Shown one piece after another: positions 45,006-57,070 of a stretch of DNA of 64,000 nucleotides; positions within the stretch are counted from its first letter, which is position 1; each line of letters begins with the position of its first letter. The DNA is from Erodium maritimum (taxonomy: Eukaryota; Streptophyta; Magnoliopsida; Geraniales; Geraniaceae). The translations under genes were made by a program, and so were the position numbers. Where the stretch lies: assembly GCA_963921825.1 (NCBI GenBank), contig OY997588.1:158487120-158551119 (forward strand), read 5' to 3'. The notes beneath the pieces were generated by a model. That model ran no database searches. It saw nothing but the letters and a program-made list of their open reading frames with translations, and was not told the DNA's origin.

Positions 45006-46330
45006 TTTTTTGAGGTAGAACGGTAGATATTATAAATTATAGTAACTTGGTGCCAGAGTAAACGGAGAACACCATACAACCAAAAAAACAAACATAAACT
45101 GAAAGATAATTGCAGAATAGTAAATGTTGCTCATGGGCATCAGGGCGGTCAGAGGGGTGGGGCTGCGGTAGCATCCAGAGACACCGATACAGTATACTTC
45201 AACCATAAGAAACTGATCGAGCAGATCAGAGGATAAGTGTGCAGTGGTGGACCGATTACTCCCCCGGTAAGTCAGCGTGTGTCGTCCTCCCTTGACTGAT
45301 AGTGGTAGGGCTTCTGAACGCGGGATTGTTGACCCCGAAGTGGTAGGGGAGCATCTTGTCGACTGTTGGCAGAACCATTGCCACCAATTTTCCAGGAAGG
45401 GGATACACTCGACCAAACCCTCCCTGGACCCCAAGGCACTCATTCCTGGAGGCGGGGATGCTTAAAGCCCCCCGCCGCTACATGTGACTCCCCATCAGAA
45501 GTCGACGACCCCTTCTCTTTATCAGGTTTCTCAGATAGGCCGACCCACGAAGATCTGCCCTAGCTCGAACCCAGACCACCCGGACCTCCATGCCTGGCCC
45601 GGTCCAACACGACCCGACACCGGCCACCCCACCCGGTTTCCTCCTCAGCCACGACTAGGTCCGACCCCCATGACCCGAAGCAAGCCCTACCGGAGCCCGG
45701 CTTGCCTGATCCAGCTCGATGATCACGTATCCCAGGACCAAACCTAGCACCCGGAGCCCATGTCAAGTCAGCCTGCCAGGCCCGGCGATCGTCCGCGTGT
45801 AGGCTCCGGCCCAGACCCACGTCCTTACGATCCCGGCCCAGTGCCTCGTCTGAAACCCTAGCGGGTCCGCGCGCCACCGTCCTTCCCGGGAAGTCACGAG
45901 ACAACGAGGGTGTCTTCTCCGGCGGCCCCAACTCTGTCCTGACTCGAAGCTTCATCAGGTTCCCCTTAGGTAGTCGTCTCGATCCCCCCAGCACCCCCGA
46001 ATGGCCTCCCTCCGACGTCGCCATCGACGAGCTTGATCGAGGAAAGACCCGCTCAGGAGACAGAGACGGCACCGGCCAAGACCCGCTATCATTCACTGTC
46101 CTCCCGTGTTGTGTGTGACTGGAGCCCGCCGAAAACCTCCTAATCTTGGTTGTCCACGATTCGCAAAACCCCAACCGCCTCTGAGAAAGAGAAGCAAGGG
46201 CTGCGTCGCCATAGCCATGAGAAGACCATAGTGATTGGTGATAGGGATCACCCAATCTCATTGGCGGCGGCTCTCCAAGCCCTAGCCGCAGAGAGAACAT
46301 GCTTTGCTCCTAAACCAAAAAACTTGATTA
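45006..46330 (-). mobile_element. Probable LINE-derived block, minus strand
   Basis: A GC-rich block on the minus strand begins at about 46330 near CCCTAGCCGCAG-type sequence and ends in an A-rich tail (T run on + at 45006-45012) after a U-rich 3' UTR. One frame, 46300-45560, is open for 246 codons but is Gly/Arg/Ser-rich with no recognised domain; it may be the C-terminal part of a LINE ORF1. Confidence 0.45.
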
Positions 46331-46499
46331 TAATTTCAAAATTATGGGGTTGTTTTTAGCTAAAAACAAAATGATTTATTGATAATAGTTATAAACTTGT
46401 ATAATCCATCCAAATTATGGTCATTATTATTCCTATATTAAACTAGAATCATAAAATATACCTTAATATCGTTTCAAAAAAGCTAATTCGTTCACTTTT

Positions 46500-46896
46500 T
46501 GAGCTCCCCTTGGATGTTGTCGCCCACCAAGTTTGTTTTTGTCAACTGCTGCTTGATCGTCTTTTTGTTTGAAAATTTGGTCTTAAGGACTTTGTTTACC
46601 GGTTGGCTCCCAGATTGTTGGGCAGTTCAGGTTTATAACATACGGTTGCTATGGCTTTCATTGGTGTTTTTCGGGTTTGCAAACTCGCTTCATAGTTTCA
46701 TCCCTTGGTGTTAGGGTTTGGTTGTTTTGTGAGGACGAGATGTGTCTCAATTCGATTTTTGGTTTGAGGTTGTGCTTTGAATGCCAGTTCTTTAGTTTGT
46801 TTTATTGGGTTCTATAGTTAGAACCTTTCTTGTCCTTCCTTTCCGATCTCCGAAAAGGGAGAGATTTATAATACTGCTTTGCTGATAAAAAAAAAA
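46500..46896 (+). mobile_element. Non-LTR 3' fragment ending in GATAAAAAA
   Basis: U- and G-rich, non-coding, ending TTTGCTGATAAAAAAAAAA. The tail and overall texture resemble the 3' ends at 34953 and 56670, in the same orientation. Confidence 0.5.
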
Positions 46897-47074
46897 TATG
46901 CCTTAATATTTATAATTTATGAACTGTTTTATCTTTTTACATATGGGCTTCTCTCGTCCAACAATGCTGGGCTTTGCAAGCCCAATGTTTCAAAACCCTG
47001 CAGAAAGGTGGTTAACTGGTTATGGAAGCAAAGCCGTTAACGAAGACGACGAGCGCGAGAGGGTTAAACTGCAA

Positions 47075-47082
47075 AAACCCTA
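47075..47082 (+). promoter_or_regulatory. Telo-box AAACCCTA upstream of TRM82
   Basis: Perfect telo-box 58 bp before the start codon. Site II motifs lie just upstream: TGGGCT at 46944-46949 and 46968-46973, AGCCCA at 46979-46984. Confidence 0.6.
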
Positions 47083-47139
47083 GAAGCGTAAACTTGATTC
47101 CTTCCCAAGCTCGTGCACATCTCCAATCTTCTGCAGAAA

Positions 47140-50100
47140 ATGGAGGAAGAAGGTGACAACAACCACCGAGAGATAGAGGTGGCTCCGGCCTTAATTTCCG
47201 TCCACCCCTCCCAAAGTTCAGTCGCCGTCGCCGTCGGCTCCGACCTCCGTGTCTTCGACCTCCAGTGAGTTTTTTTTAACCAACTTTGTCGTATTTCAAG
47301 TTCAATTTGTGCTCTGTTTGGTTCCTGAGAAAATTAGAAAACCAAGGAAGATTTGAATTTGGAGAGAGTTGGTACTTGATTGCATTAGCCTCAATTCAGT
47401 ACCCACTACCGTTTTAAGTATTAATTATGTTTATTAACTCGAACAAATTTTGATTTCTTTTGTTGGGTTTATCAACAGAGGAAATTGTGCAGTGTCCTTG
47501 ACTGATGATTCAGGTGGGTCTATACACAAAGATTCAATTCGAGCTGTCAAGTTTGGTGCCGAGGGTAAGCTCTTTGTGTCTGCTGGTGATGACAAGGTAG
47601 TGAAGATTTGGTCTGTTGATTCTTGGAGCTGTATCTGTTCTGTGTAAGTACTTGGACCTTGAAATTGCTATATCTGTATGTATCCTGTATTCAGTTTTGC
47701 TTATTGATATCAATCATTGTATCGGACTTGCTTCACATGTGCTAAAAATTCCCAATTTTCGATGAAATGAAAATGTTTGAATCGATGTCTGTGTGCAACA
47801 GATCTTCTGAGAAGAGAGTAACTGCAGTTGCTATAAGAAACGATGGCCTATTTGTTTGTTTTGCCGATAAATTTGGAGTTGTTTGGGTTGTGGATCTTGA
47901 CGGGTGGCATGGAAACCAAGCCGTCCTCAGTAAGAAGGCATCACCTTTGTTGGGTCATTACTGCAGCATCATTACTAGCCTGGTACTTATATACTTCTCA
48001 TCAATATTTCTTTGGATAACTGCAGACTTAAGATGAACTATGCATGATTTGCAAATACTATCGGTGAACTATTTTCTTTTTGCAAATGTCAGTATTTGCA
48101 AAACATGTATAGTTCACCGCAAGTTTTTGCAATTATCCCTATTTCTTATTCTGCCTTCCTCCAATTTATGTGTTTTTTTTTTCTAAAGAGGGACGGTTAA
48201 AACATTTTGTTTTTTGGCAGGAGTTTTCATTAGATGGGCGGTTCATTGTTAGTGCTGATCGCGATTTTAAAATTCGTGTAATTATCTCTTTACTTCATCT
48301 TTTAATATTAATTGTTTCCTTGGTTAGGTTATACCTTATATAGCTGATTCTATATTTTTCTTTTTTTTGTTAGGTTACCGAATTTCCAAAGAACCCTTTA
48401 GAAGGAGCTTATGAGATACAAAGTTTTTGTTTGGGTCATATGGAGTGAGTGAGTTTTTAAGATCACACCTTTAAATTGTAGTTAAATTTAAAGGTGTGGT
48501 TAATTTTTTGCACAAGAGGGCTAATTGATATTGTAACCAGTACTTAATAGTTTTACATGCGTAGCAAATTCAATAACATAATAATATTAAAAATATAATA
48601 AGAATAATATCTATGGTCTATGTTGAAACTAAAATATCCCCAAGACTTTTTATTATGGTTACACCATTTAAACTGTGGCATTGGATCACATCAAACATGA
48701 AAATAGTCGAATGTGTGTACCAAATGAAAGTACAGAAGCTACTAATATACGAATAAATTATTGTCATACATTCAATTAAATTTGGAATTGCCAATAAAAA
48801 TAAATAAATAAATAATAGAGTTATGTGCATAAATTTTCAGCAAATCACAACTACATTATGCGTCCAGCTTGTAGACTTCTGTTACATATCTTTTTCATCG
48901 ACTAATTACAGGTTTGTCACCTGTCTTGCTTTCATCTCCAATCCCGATTCCCCCCAAGGCTCTCTCATCTCTGGAAGCGGCGATTCAACAGTAATTGATC
49001 ATAACCCTTTTGTTATTTCGTTCTCTTTTCTTAATTTTACAACTCTCTCATTTCTTGATTCATTACCTTTTCCGGAAATGTGTAGTAAGTATATGTCAGT
49101 ATTTCCTTTGCAGGTTCGCTTGTGGGATATAATGTCGGGTTCCCTCCTCGATACATGTGAAGTTGGAGCAAAGGTAACTCGGTTCTTTTAAATTCTTACT
49201 TGAAGTTCATATTGATATAATAATTGACTTCCGCTAATGTTTGCTAATTTGATCGTCGTGTTATATGAATTTAAGTATGATAATTTGCCTATGTAAATAC
49301 ACTTGATGTGTTGTGAAAGCCAAAACCACCACTTCATGGTTGTGCTATATTTTTTGTTTAAATTTTGTTTTGCTGCCTGAAGGCGGGGCTCTTGGGGTCC
49401 AATGGAGGAGAAGAACGTCGCAGCCCAGCTGTTACCGATCTCTGTGCTTCCTCAGATGGTTCTCTTATTGCAGTTGCCATCCAAAGGCAAGTTTCGTAAT
49501 GATCCTCGTTAAGAATTACATATATATCCTCACATACCTTTTGTTTATTTACGTGTTTTCTTCATGTTTTTTTACATATTGTAGCTTAGAAGGGATAGTG
49601 TTGTTGAGCTGTGACCTGTCTGCTAAAACTCTCTCTGTTGCCGAGGTAAGAACCTCAAATAGTCAAAATATTACTTAGTAGAAGAGTGAGTTAACTGCCC
49701 AAAACTACCTTTATGAATCGCCCACAAACACGTGACCCCATGGTAAAGTTTGCAGACATGTGACCACCCTTGTGAATTTCCACGTGCCATCATCGTACAT
49801 GAATACCCATGTGAATTTCCACATGTCATCAGCGTACATGACTACCCTTATCCACAACTACTCATTCTCATCCTTTAATCTTCCGATATCAATATGATTT
49901 CACGAAGTATTTCAAGAATGGAATCAAATTGAAATCCGAGGTGTAGAGCGTGAGAGTGAGTAGTGTAAGTTACTTGATGAAAAATTTAAGGTTTCCGTAT
50001 ATTTCGTACAATGGTGACACGTGGAAATTTACAAGGGTAGCCATGTGTTTGTGGGCAATTCATAAGGGTAATTATGCGCCATTAAAATTTGCACCAAGTC

Positions 50101-50503
50101 ACAACGGTATCAACATTTTCTGCAGGTGGTTTTGATCGCAGGAGAATTCTTTATCCCAACAAGCCTCACAACTGGCTCTTCTTCGGGACTCGTATGGATG
50201 GTTACAGGTGCATCAAAGCTGCAAAGTTCCGATGATCCCTCTTTGGCTCGTGTTAGGGTCATAAAAACCATAACAAATTGTTTCGAGCACGAGCCTCTTC
50301 TACTGGCAGATAGTGAGATACTGGGAGGAGACAAGCTTTTAGAAAAGTTGCAAGGAAGCATTTCCATTGAGGGGAGTGTGATGTCAGCAGCTGCAGAAGC
50401 CGTGAGAACGGCAATGAGCAAGTTGTTGATTAAGAAGCAGTATTCAGCCGATCACCGGGAATTTAGGAAGACAACGAGGAATGATCGGAAAATCAAACGG
50501 TGA
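47140..50503 (+). CDS. TRM82: tRNA (guanine-N7-)-methyltransferase non-catalytic subunit, TRM82/WDR4
   Basis: WD-repeat partner of the Trm8/METTL1 methylase that makes m7G46 in tRNA. Ten exons: 47140-47264, 47479-47643, 47802-47982, 48221-48277, 48374-48444, 48912-48990, 49114-49173, 49383-49486, 49585-49645, 50126-50503. They join to 426 residues, the expected plant length. WD repeats are visible: DSIRAVKFGAEGKLFVSAGD and DKVVKIWSVDSW, EKRVTAVAIRNDGLFVCFAD, LLGHYCSIITSLEFSLDGRF then IVSADRDFKIRVTEFP, FVTCLAFIS then LISGSGDSTVRLWDIMSG, and VTDLCASSDGSLIAVAIQS. The basic C-terminus (HREFRKTTRNDRKIKR) is plausible for RNA contact. Intron 8 is of the rare GC-AG type. Introns 3 and 9 contain MITEs. 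Confidence 0.95.
48014..48139. mobile_element. Small foldback MITE in TRM82 intron 3
   Basis: About 126 bp. The left end GGATAACTGCA and reverse complement of the right end GGGATAATTGCA continue in parallel through TGAACTATxCATG and TTGCAAATACT (arms about 47 bp). Flanks TATTTCTTT and TATTTCTTA match 8 of 9. Confidence 0.7.
49691..50085. mobile_element. Foldback MITE filling TRM82 intron 9
   Basis: About 395 bp. The left arm has ACTACCTTTATGAATCGCC, then CACAAACACGTG. The right arm, reverse-complemented, has TTACCCTTATGAATTGCC and CACAAACACATG, and both continue into CCACGTG and GTACA motifs. Both ends abut TTA, which would fit a PIF/Harbinger-type 3-bp duplication, but this is weak. The element makes up most of the 480-bp intron. 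Confidence 0.7.
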
Positions 50504-50891
50504 TGGATAGAGTTTGGGCCAAGGGAACGGCTCCTTTTCCTTGAAGTCTTGGTTGGATTGTAGCACAAGGTCTTATTCTCTTTTACTACCTGGTTGAGAT
50601 TGTCTTGCTTCATTTCAAGAAGGGATAATTGTAAAACGTATTCATTTTGTTCATTAAACTGCAACCATGAAACTAAAGTAGCATAATTTTGAAGGTAGAA
50701 AGTATTTTTGTTCATTAAACTGTAACTATGTAACTGAAATATCACCTAAGTATTCAACAACGTAATCGCACCTGTTTGACAATTGGTTCATATGACCGAT
50801 GACACTTGGATAAAACTAACGTTTTCACACCTATCTAATAATGGACCAACATCAATGTCCTACGAAATTGATGCATTCACTCATGTTTGAT
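50504..50891. other. TRM82 3' UTR and flank
   Basis: AT-rich. A direct repeat of TTTTGTTCATTAAACTG occurs at about 50646 and 50706. No gene. Confidence 0.5.
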
Positions 50892-51165
50892 AAGAGCACC
50901 CACAATAGTGATCTAAAGAAGCGTTGAAAGTGGAAAAAAGAGAGAAAAAGATGACGTTCCATTTCTCTTTCCTAGTGTCTACAAATTTGTCAACTAGATT
51001 CTCTCATCTCTTTTCTTCTCTCCCCCGGCATTTCTTCTCCGGCTATCTATCTATTTTGGTCAGAATCGGCAGCCGAATCCAACCTCCACAGCGAGCCAAC
51101 AACAAATCTGACCTTAAATATGACCTAATTGACATCACCAAATCCGACCCCCACTGTGCACGCTC
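50892..51165. mobile_element. Possible small inverted-repeat element
   Basis: The ends GAGCACCCACAATAGTG and, reverse-complemented, GAGCGTGCACAGTGGGGG resemble the GAGCATCCACAATGG terminal motif frequent in plant MITEs. The interior is non-coding. 51166-51740 shows nothing else recognisable. Confidence 0.4.
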
Positions 51166-51740
51166 TAATAGTCCTTTTATCAGATCTAATTTCATAGGCA
51201 AGTTGTCCCACACTGTTCGCCTTATTTACAAGATTGTCCCTCCAATTTGAACCAATCTTAACTCTTCATTCACTAGATGTATAATGTAAATTCTAATTTC
51301 TAGTTTAACAAGTGTTTAGCAGAATTCGTCCCGCTATCTGTAATCATCATATAAACTTGAAAGTGAGGAAAGAAAATATATAGATTCATAATGTTCCCTA
51401 TATATATCACAAGAACAATCAAAATGAAGTGCTACAGCAATACATGATCAGAATTCAGCAAGTGTTCAACTATAAACTTATCCTCCAAGACTGCATCACT
51501 CACAGTGGTGTCTCAAGCTTGAAAGGAGAAATACATAACTACACATACATGAACTCTGAAACACACTTCATATTCCTAGACCACTACTTCTGTAGTTTAG
51601 GACACTCCTAATACAAGGACACAAAAACACATTACTCCTAAAGGAAATTGGATTCTTAAGCTCCTCCCAAGTTCTTCCCCTGTTCCACAAGTGTTGAGTA
51701 ATAAAAATAAAAAAACTATCCGAACACATCATTGAATAGA

Positions 51741-52166
51741 GGGATAATTGCAAAAAAGTACCTTAAGGTATTCAGTTTTTGCAAGTTATAACCCTTTTTT
51801 ATAATTGCAAAAGAGTGTCATGAACTTGTCATTTTGTTGCACTTTGTGCAAATTTGTTCCAAAATGATGAATTTACCCTTTAAAAAATAATAAGAAAACA
51901 GCTAAAAATCCAGTATTTTCATCTCTTTTAATTCTTTTCCTCTTTGTACGTTCAAAGAAAACGAAAATTAATAGAGGTGAAAATTCTGGATTTTAGTTTT
52001 TTCCTTAATGTTTTTTAAATTTAAAAATCAAGGCTAAAATTGTCATTTTAAAACAATTTTACACAAAGTGCAACAAAGAGACAAGTTCAAGACATTTGTT
52101 TACGATTATAAAAAAGGCTACAACTTGCAAAAAGTGAACACCCCAAGGTACTTTTGCAAGTATGCC
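51741..52166. mobile_element. Foldback MITE with long inverted arms and 9-bp duplication
   Basis: 426 bp. The left arm GGGATAATTGCAAAAAAGT and the reverse-complemented right arm GGCATACTTGCAAAAGT align for about 150 bp, sharing TTTTTGCAAGTT, TTTTTTATAAT, TGAACTTGTC and TTGTTGCACTTTGTG. Flanks TTGAATAGA (51732-51740) and TTGAATAAA (52167-52175) match 8 of 9, as for Mutator-type insertion. No coding capacity. Confidence 0.85.
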
Positions 52167-52175
52167 TTGAATAAA

Positions 52176-53274
52176 AATGTGCAAGAACATGAGGGTACCT
52201 TTGTGAATAGCTTGGTCACTCCTAATACCAAGACGAGACATTATGCATTTCCTTAAAGAAATAAGTGAAACAGGACAGGCATTGCATGCCACCACTAGAA
52301 ACTTCCAAGGTTAACTCCTACTTGAAACAAGGTTCTTGAGTTCTTCTCCGCTGCTTCCCTGTTTCACACACATTAAGTAAAATATCAAAAGCGATCCACC
52401 TACATCTTTGAATAACAATTGCAAAAAAAAAAAGAACAAAAAAGTACCTTGTGTATGGCTTGGTCGGGTTAAACTTCAAGAAAGATATGCTTTGTATGAA
52501 GACAAGAGCAAAGCAGTGTTACGATGAAGATGATTCACATGGATCTCGACTAGAAAACTAGGTGGATTGACAATGAACCGATACAGATGTATTGACAGAA
52601 GAAACGAACCAACTTGAGCTTCCTCCTCCCACATTTCTTTCTAAAAAAACAGAAATGTGGAGAAGAGGAAAGAAACCTCTTAAGGGTATAGAAAAGGTTT
52701 CAGCTTCAACTACAAGTTGTAATGAAAAGATGGGTTGAGCAGAGTCATTTCGGGCGCTATGGATTAAAGGGTTAGAAGAAAGTAGGAAAATATATTGGAT
52801 TGAAGAAGACAAGGTAAGAAAAGAGAAGTAAAATTCTGAAATAGACCCTACAAGGTCAATCGGATTGAGAGTTTGAGATCCTACATTCGGCATATACCAA
52901 GTATCTGAAACTACAGACCTAGACCTATTTGAATAATGGAAGAAGATAGACAAATCCATGGGAAAATACTATAGACCAAAACCTATTTGAAGAAGGAAAC
53001 AAGATAGACAATTCCACGGGAAGATTATGAGGAATTCTCCACACAACTTCCAGTACTGAACCAAGACGCTATGTTGGTCTCAGGCCCTATCCAAAGCCGG
53101 AGAAGCTTAACCCACCATAGCCACCAGTCTTTTGCACCACCATCACCAGCACCACTACAGGAAGTCAAGAACACCTATTACCACTACTCAGGCAAATTAT
53201 TCACTATATACAGAATCTACCACTAACCCACTTAGTGCGGTAGACTTATTTACAGGAGCCAAATTCTCCCCGCC
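52176..53274. other. Intergenic and 3' UTR of the PNRC-like gene
   Basis: No convincing gene. The frame at 52959-52558 (-) has no recognisable similarity. Confidence 0.5.
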
Positions 53275-53898
53275 TCATTCATCAGCAATGTCAAGATTGA
53301 GGATGCGACGCAGTGTTTGAGTCGCAAAGTCGGCATTCTGAAACATTTCTCTTGAAAAGGGGTTATGCTCCCTATTGGTTGGGGATGTTGGGGCAGACTT
53401 AGCAATTGGGTGAAATTTGATATCCCGTTCATGGGTAGGTAACTCAAGAGAAACTGTTCGCTTGGGCCTCATTGAGAACTTGGGTATGGGCAGAGAACTC
53501 GGTGGAGGTGAGTTTGAGTATGCAGGCCCGGCCCAGAGCTCGGTGTAAGCAAAAGTTTCTTCACGGATTTCCTCACTGAAAGATCTCAATCTGTTGATTG
53601 GAATAGGAACACTTTTGGAAGAGGTTTTTGAGTTTGAACTATCACTAGGAGATAGGGTTTGGGGGGATACAGATGCAGATGAAGATGACGATGAAGATGA
53701 AGAACCCCGTTTGGTTACAGGAGTGGAGCAAGACTTCAACGGGGTAGGGAGCAAACCCATGTCAGATTGAAAACTTCTACAGTAGATTCCTTTGAAACAT
53801 CGAGAAGGCGAAGACACAAGCCTACCAGATCCATGGTGCTTGGTCTTACCACCATTGTACTGAGTCCTATTTTGAGCTACAACAACAAGAGTCTCCAT
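53275..53898 (-). CDS. PNRC-like plant protein with short proline motif
   Basis: A 207-residue, mostly disordered Ser/Pro-rich protein starting METLVVVAQNRTQY. It resembles the plant family annotated after the proline-rich nuclear receptor coactivator (PNRC), which in animals links decapping factors to mRNA decay; that role is not proven in plants. Visible features: a poly-Ser stretch near residue 65, the conserved ETFAYTELWAGPAYSNSPPP block, the SSLPIPKFSMRP proline motif, and a C-terminal helix (MFQNADFATQTLRRILNLD). One coding exon. A 5' UTR intron is likely, with donor GTAAATC at about 54396 and acceptor TTCTAGCAG near 53963. Confidence 0.75.
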   Translation of the reverse strand: METLVVVAQNRTQYNGGKTKHHGSGRLVSSPSRCFKGIYCRSFQSDMGLLPTPLKSCSTPVTKRGSSSSSSSSSASVSPQTLSPSDSSNSKTSSKSVPIPINRLRSFSEEIREETFAYTELWAGPAYSNSPPPSSLPIPKFSMRPKRTVSLELPTHERDIKFHPIAKSAPTSPTNREHNPFSREMFQNADFATQTLRRILNLDIADE

Positions 53899-54690
53899 GG
53901 TACAAAATCACCGAGCAATCCAAAAATAACTCTTTCAAATAACACAGTATTCACTGCTAGAACTCAGACTAAGAGCCAACCCAAATTCACCACAAAACCA
54001 AAGCTTTAAGCTTGAAACCTCACGAGAAAACACCAGAACTTCAGATCTTCTTCAAAACAGACCCTGAACATGCAACACAAAGGAACAAGCTCAACAAGCT
54101 ATTTAGATGCTCAATATGCTAAAAAAACGTCAAATTCCAACACAAAAATCAGTGCAAGCCCAAATATTTCACAGATTCAAAGCTCATAATCCAACAAATT
54201 GAGTCAATATTCAGAAATCAATGTAACAAAATAACAAAAACCCATAAAGCAGATAAGCAAGAGCATCCCAATACATCGCGAAACAAAGATTAAACCCAAA
54301 AATACACGAACTCCATAGATCTGAGAAATAGATTTCATTTTCCATTTCCACATGCTACGAAATTTTCCAGGAAAATCAAAAGTGAGTATGATTTACCTGG
54401 AGAAACCATAGAACGGAGAGGCCTGAGAGTGATTCCTCTGCGGATGTCGAATTTCTGGGGTTCAAAATGGTGAAATGAATCGTATTGTAATCAGGACCCA
54501 GAAAAAAAAATCATATTCAACGGATCTGACAAAGAAATGACTTCACAGCAGAGCCACAGGATTCAAATACTACGAAAATATCACGAAACTGTTCATCACC
54601 AAAAAGAGGGAGAGGCACAGAACACCTCACTGCCGGTGCCTTGTGACTGCTTTTAATGCTCTCTACTGAGTTTTCTGGGAAAATGGGACC
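53899..54690 (-). other. 5' UTR intron and leader of the PNRC-like gene
   Basis: Non-coding. Exon 1 lies above 54397, where TTTCTCCAG precedes GTAAATC on the gene strand. Confidence 0.5.
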
Positions 54691-55829
54691 TTGCTTTTGG
54701 GGAACATTTGCAGATAATTTTATTTTGACGATTTTGCCCCTGTCTTTCCAACAAAATAAAATGCCATATGACCTAAAGAGGTTTTTTTAAATAATTATTT
54801 TTGTAGCCATCATTAAGATTTTACGACTTTTATTTTATGGATATTTATTAATTATTTAAATTTAATGGATGAGTAATAATAGCACTGCCTAAATGATTGA
54901 GATTTATTGTGATTCTTATCCCCACATAGCACATGCAATTTTGATGATTAGATAAGTTTCTATGATTTATTATTTTCAATAACCAAAAAATGAATATATT
55001 TAAGTATTTTAATTTTTCCATTATCCTTAATTTTATACAAAATTGAAGATATACTATTAAAAAAATTTCTCGATGGTACAAAAGTAATTTCGAGTATGTG
55101 ACAGATCTAATGAAGTCATTTTACTTGGTTTGGTTGGACTTCTCGTGTTGGCGCGTAGCGGGTAAGTCAGTTTAACCATGCTTGCCGTTAGTCACTTAAC
55201 CATACCGGACTTGTTGCACGCGTGCCAGTCTACTGAGACACCTAGGTATCGCTGACCTGTAACAGCCGGTCATGCGTTGGTGCAAATTGGTTAGATATTT
55301 TTGGCCCGATCCAATCAAAGAACAATAATATTCGGTCCTATGCGACAATTATGAACCCATCAAGACCGTTAGTATTTGTGGGCTAGGCCCTTGTGATGAT
55401 AAGCCTTGTTGGGCCTTGTTGGGTCGAGCATGGGAGAAGTAGACAATTTAATATATTTGGTGAAAGTGATGGTGGGCCCAACACATCAAAAATTGGGTAA
55501 AAGTCCAAAAGAACAAGAAGAATCCTTGCTATTTCCTTCTTTTTGTCTTTGTCCAAAACATATAAGAGTGAATGATAATAGGTTTGGTCGTTTTTTATTT
55601 GGATTACCCTAAAAATAAATGAAAACTGTCCAAAAATCTACTACGTATTATTGAATTTTATTTCAATTGGCTTTAATTTTTTTTTATATAAATAAGTTGA
55701 GAATCAAAAGAAATAGATTTTTTAAAATGGTTGTCGAGAAATGATTGTTATATATAATATATCAAGTGAAGGTACAAATATTCAACATAGTACGTAAAGA
55801 CGACGTATACATACTATATATCTTGATCG
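54691..55829. other. Intergenic, no gene identified
   Basis: AT-rich to mixed. 55100-55300 is locally GC-richer but has no recognisable element. Confidence 0.45.
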
Positions 55830-56670
55830 ACCGTTTTTGTTGGTTCGTTTTGTTCCTCGTCGTTTATTTTCGGGTCTAGTCGTGGGGCACGTTCCTTCAC
55901 CTCTTGGTGTTGATCGTCGCGGATCTGGTGATTTGCATAGGCTTTTTGGTATACCTTATCACATGCTACATTTTAGTGCTCCCTGCATTGTTTCTTTATC
56001 GTTATTCGTTGGTTAACTTCTGCTTCCTTCCATTTTGGTGGGTAGGACTCGTCGGTTTATGATATTAGCCCCGACGAATAGTTTGGCATTAATGTCATAA
56101 AGCAGTATTCCTTCAGTTCCGATCTTAGTATAGTGTGTTTTGGAGGGTTTTACCCTTGGAATCCGTCTCTGTCGCTTGTGGTGTTGGTTGTCGACTAGTT
56201 AGTGACTGTTTTCCAGTCTGTGTGGTTGATTGATGGTCCTAATGAGACTGGGTGTTCTTCTATTTATAGTAGTCGATTAGTTTATGTTAGTATTGTTTGT
56301 GTATAATGTTTGGAAAATCCGGGTATTGACCTTTTTATGTTTTTGTGTTTCATGGTAGGAAAATCAGAGTTTTAGACCTACTTCACTTTGTTGATCTTAA
56401 TGGTTGTAAAATTTGGGTTCTTAAACCTTTCTCTTTGAATTCTCTTCTTGTTCGGATAGTCTTGACGTTGAACTGTCATGTCAGCCCCCGCGTCTGTTGT
56501 TGGTTCATTTTCTTGTCTTATTAAGTGGTTCCCCTCGTTGGGACGGTCAAGAGTCTGAGTTATCATGTCATCCCTCGTCTTTCAGGTCTTTAGCTAGACC
56601 ATCATCATTTTGTACTCCTCTCTTACCTTATGAGATATTTTAATTTAAATTTGCTTTACTGATAAAAAAA
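55830..56670 (+). mobile_element. LINE 3' fragment, family B copy 2
   Basis: Non-coding, ends TTTGCTTTACTGATAAAAAAAG. It aligns with the second half of the block ending at 34953 through several shared phrases. Same orientation as the other family members in the window. 56671-57065 is AT-rich flank without a visible gene. Confidence 0.65.
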
Positions 56671-57070
56671 GAAAACGTGTACATTATACTTTCAATATAT
56701 ACGGTTATTTTTCGGACTTACACCCAAATAAAAGTTGAGTTTGAGGACAAAAATATGATCAGAAATAGACTTACAAAAACATGGGTTTAACTCAAAATCT
56801 TAAAATTTAGACCCAAATTATGGGACAGACAATTCTTTACGTTTTGGGTCAACTTCCTATCCAAAAATAGGATCCAAAAATAAGATTAACAATGATGATC
56901 TTTTTTGCTCAATACTATGCAATATTTATTCTCCCCTCTATTCATCATTTTTCATTTCGTTACATCTAATGGCGTCGCTTTTCCTAAAAACATAAATTTG
57001 TTGAATCCTTCAATTTGCCACCAATCAAATATTTTCCTTTTATTGGTGTAAATTAAAAAGTTTAATTATG

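Noticed and set aside
45560-46300. 246-codon open frame on the minus strand
   Set aside because: Gly/Arg/Ser-rich, in a GC-rich repeat-derived block with an A-rich tail; no domain recognised and no host gene structure.
50924-51250. 108-codon plus-strand frame
   Set aside because: Overlaps an inverted-repeat element and resembles no protein.
54848-55612. Short frames between the PNRC-like gene and LINE debris
   Set aside because: Under 80 codons, AT-rich, no similarity and no transcription signals.
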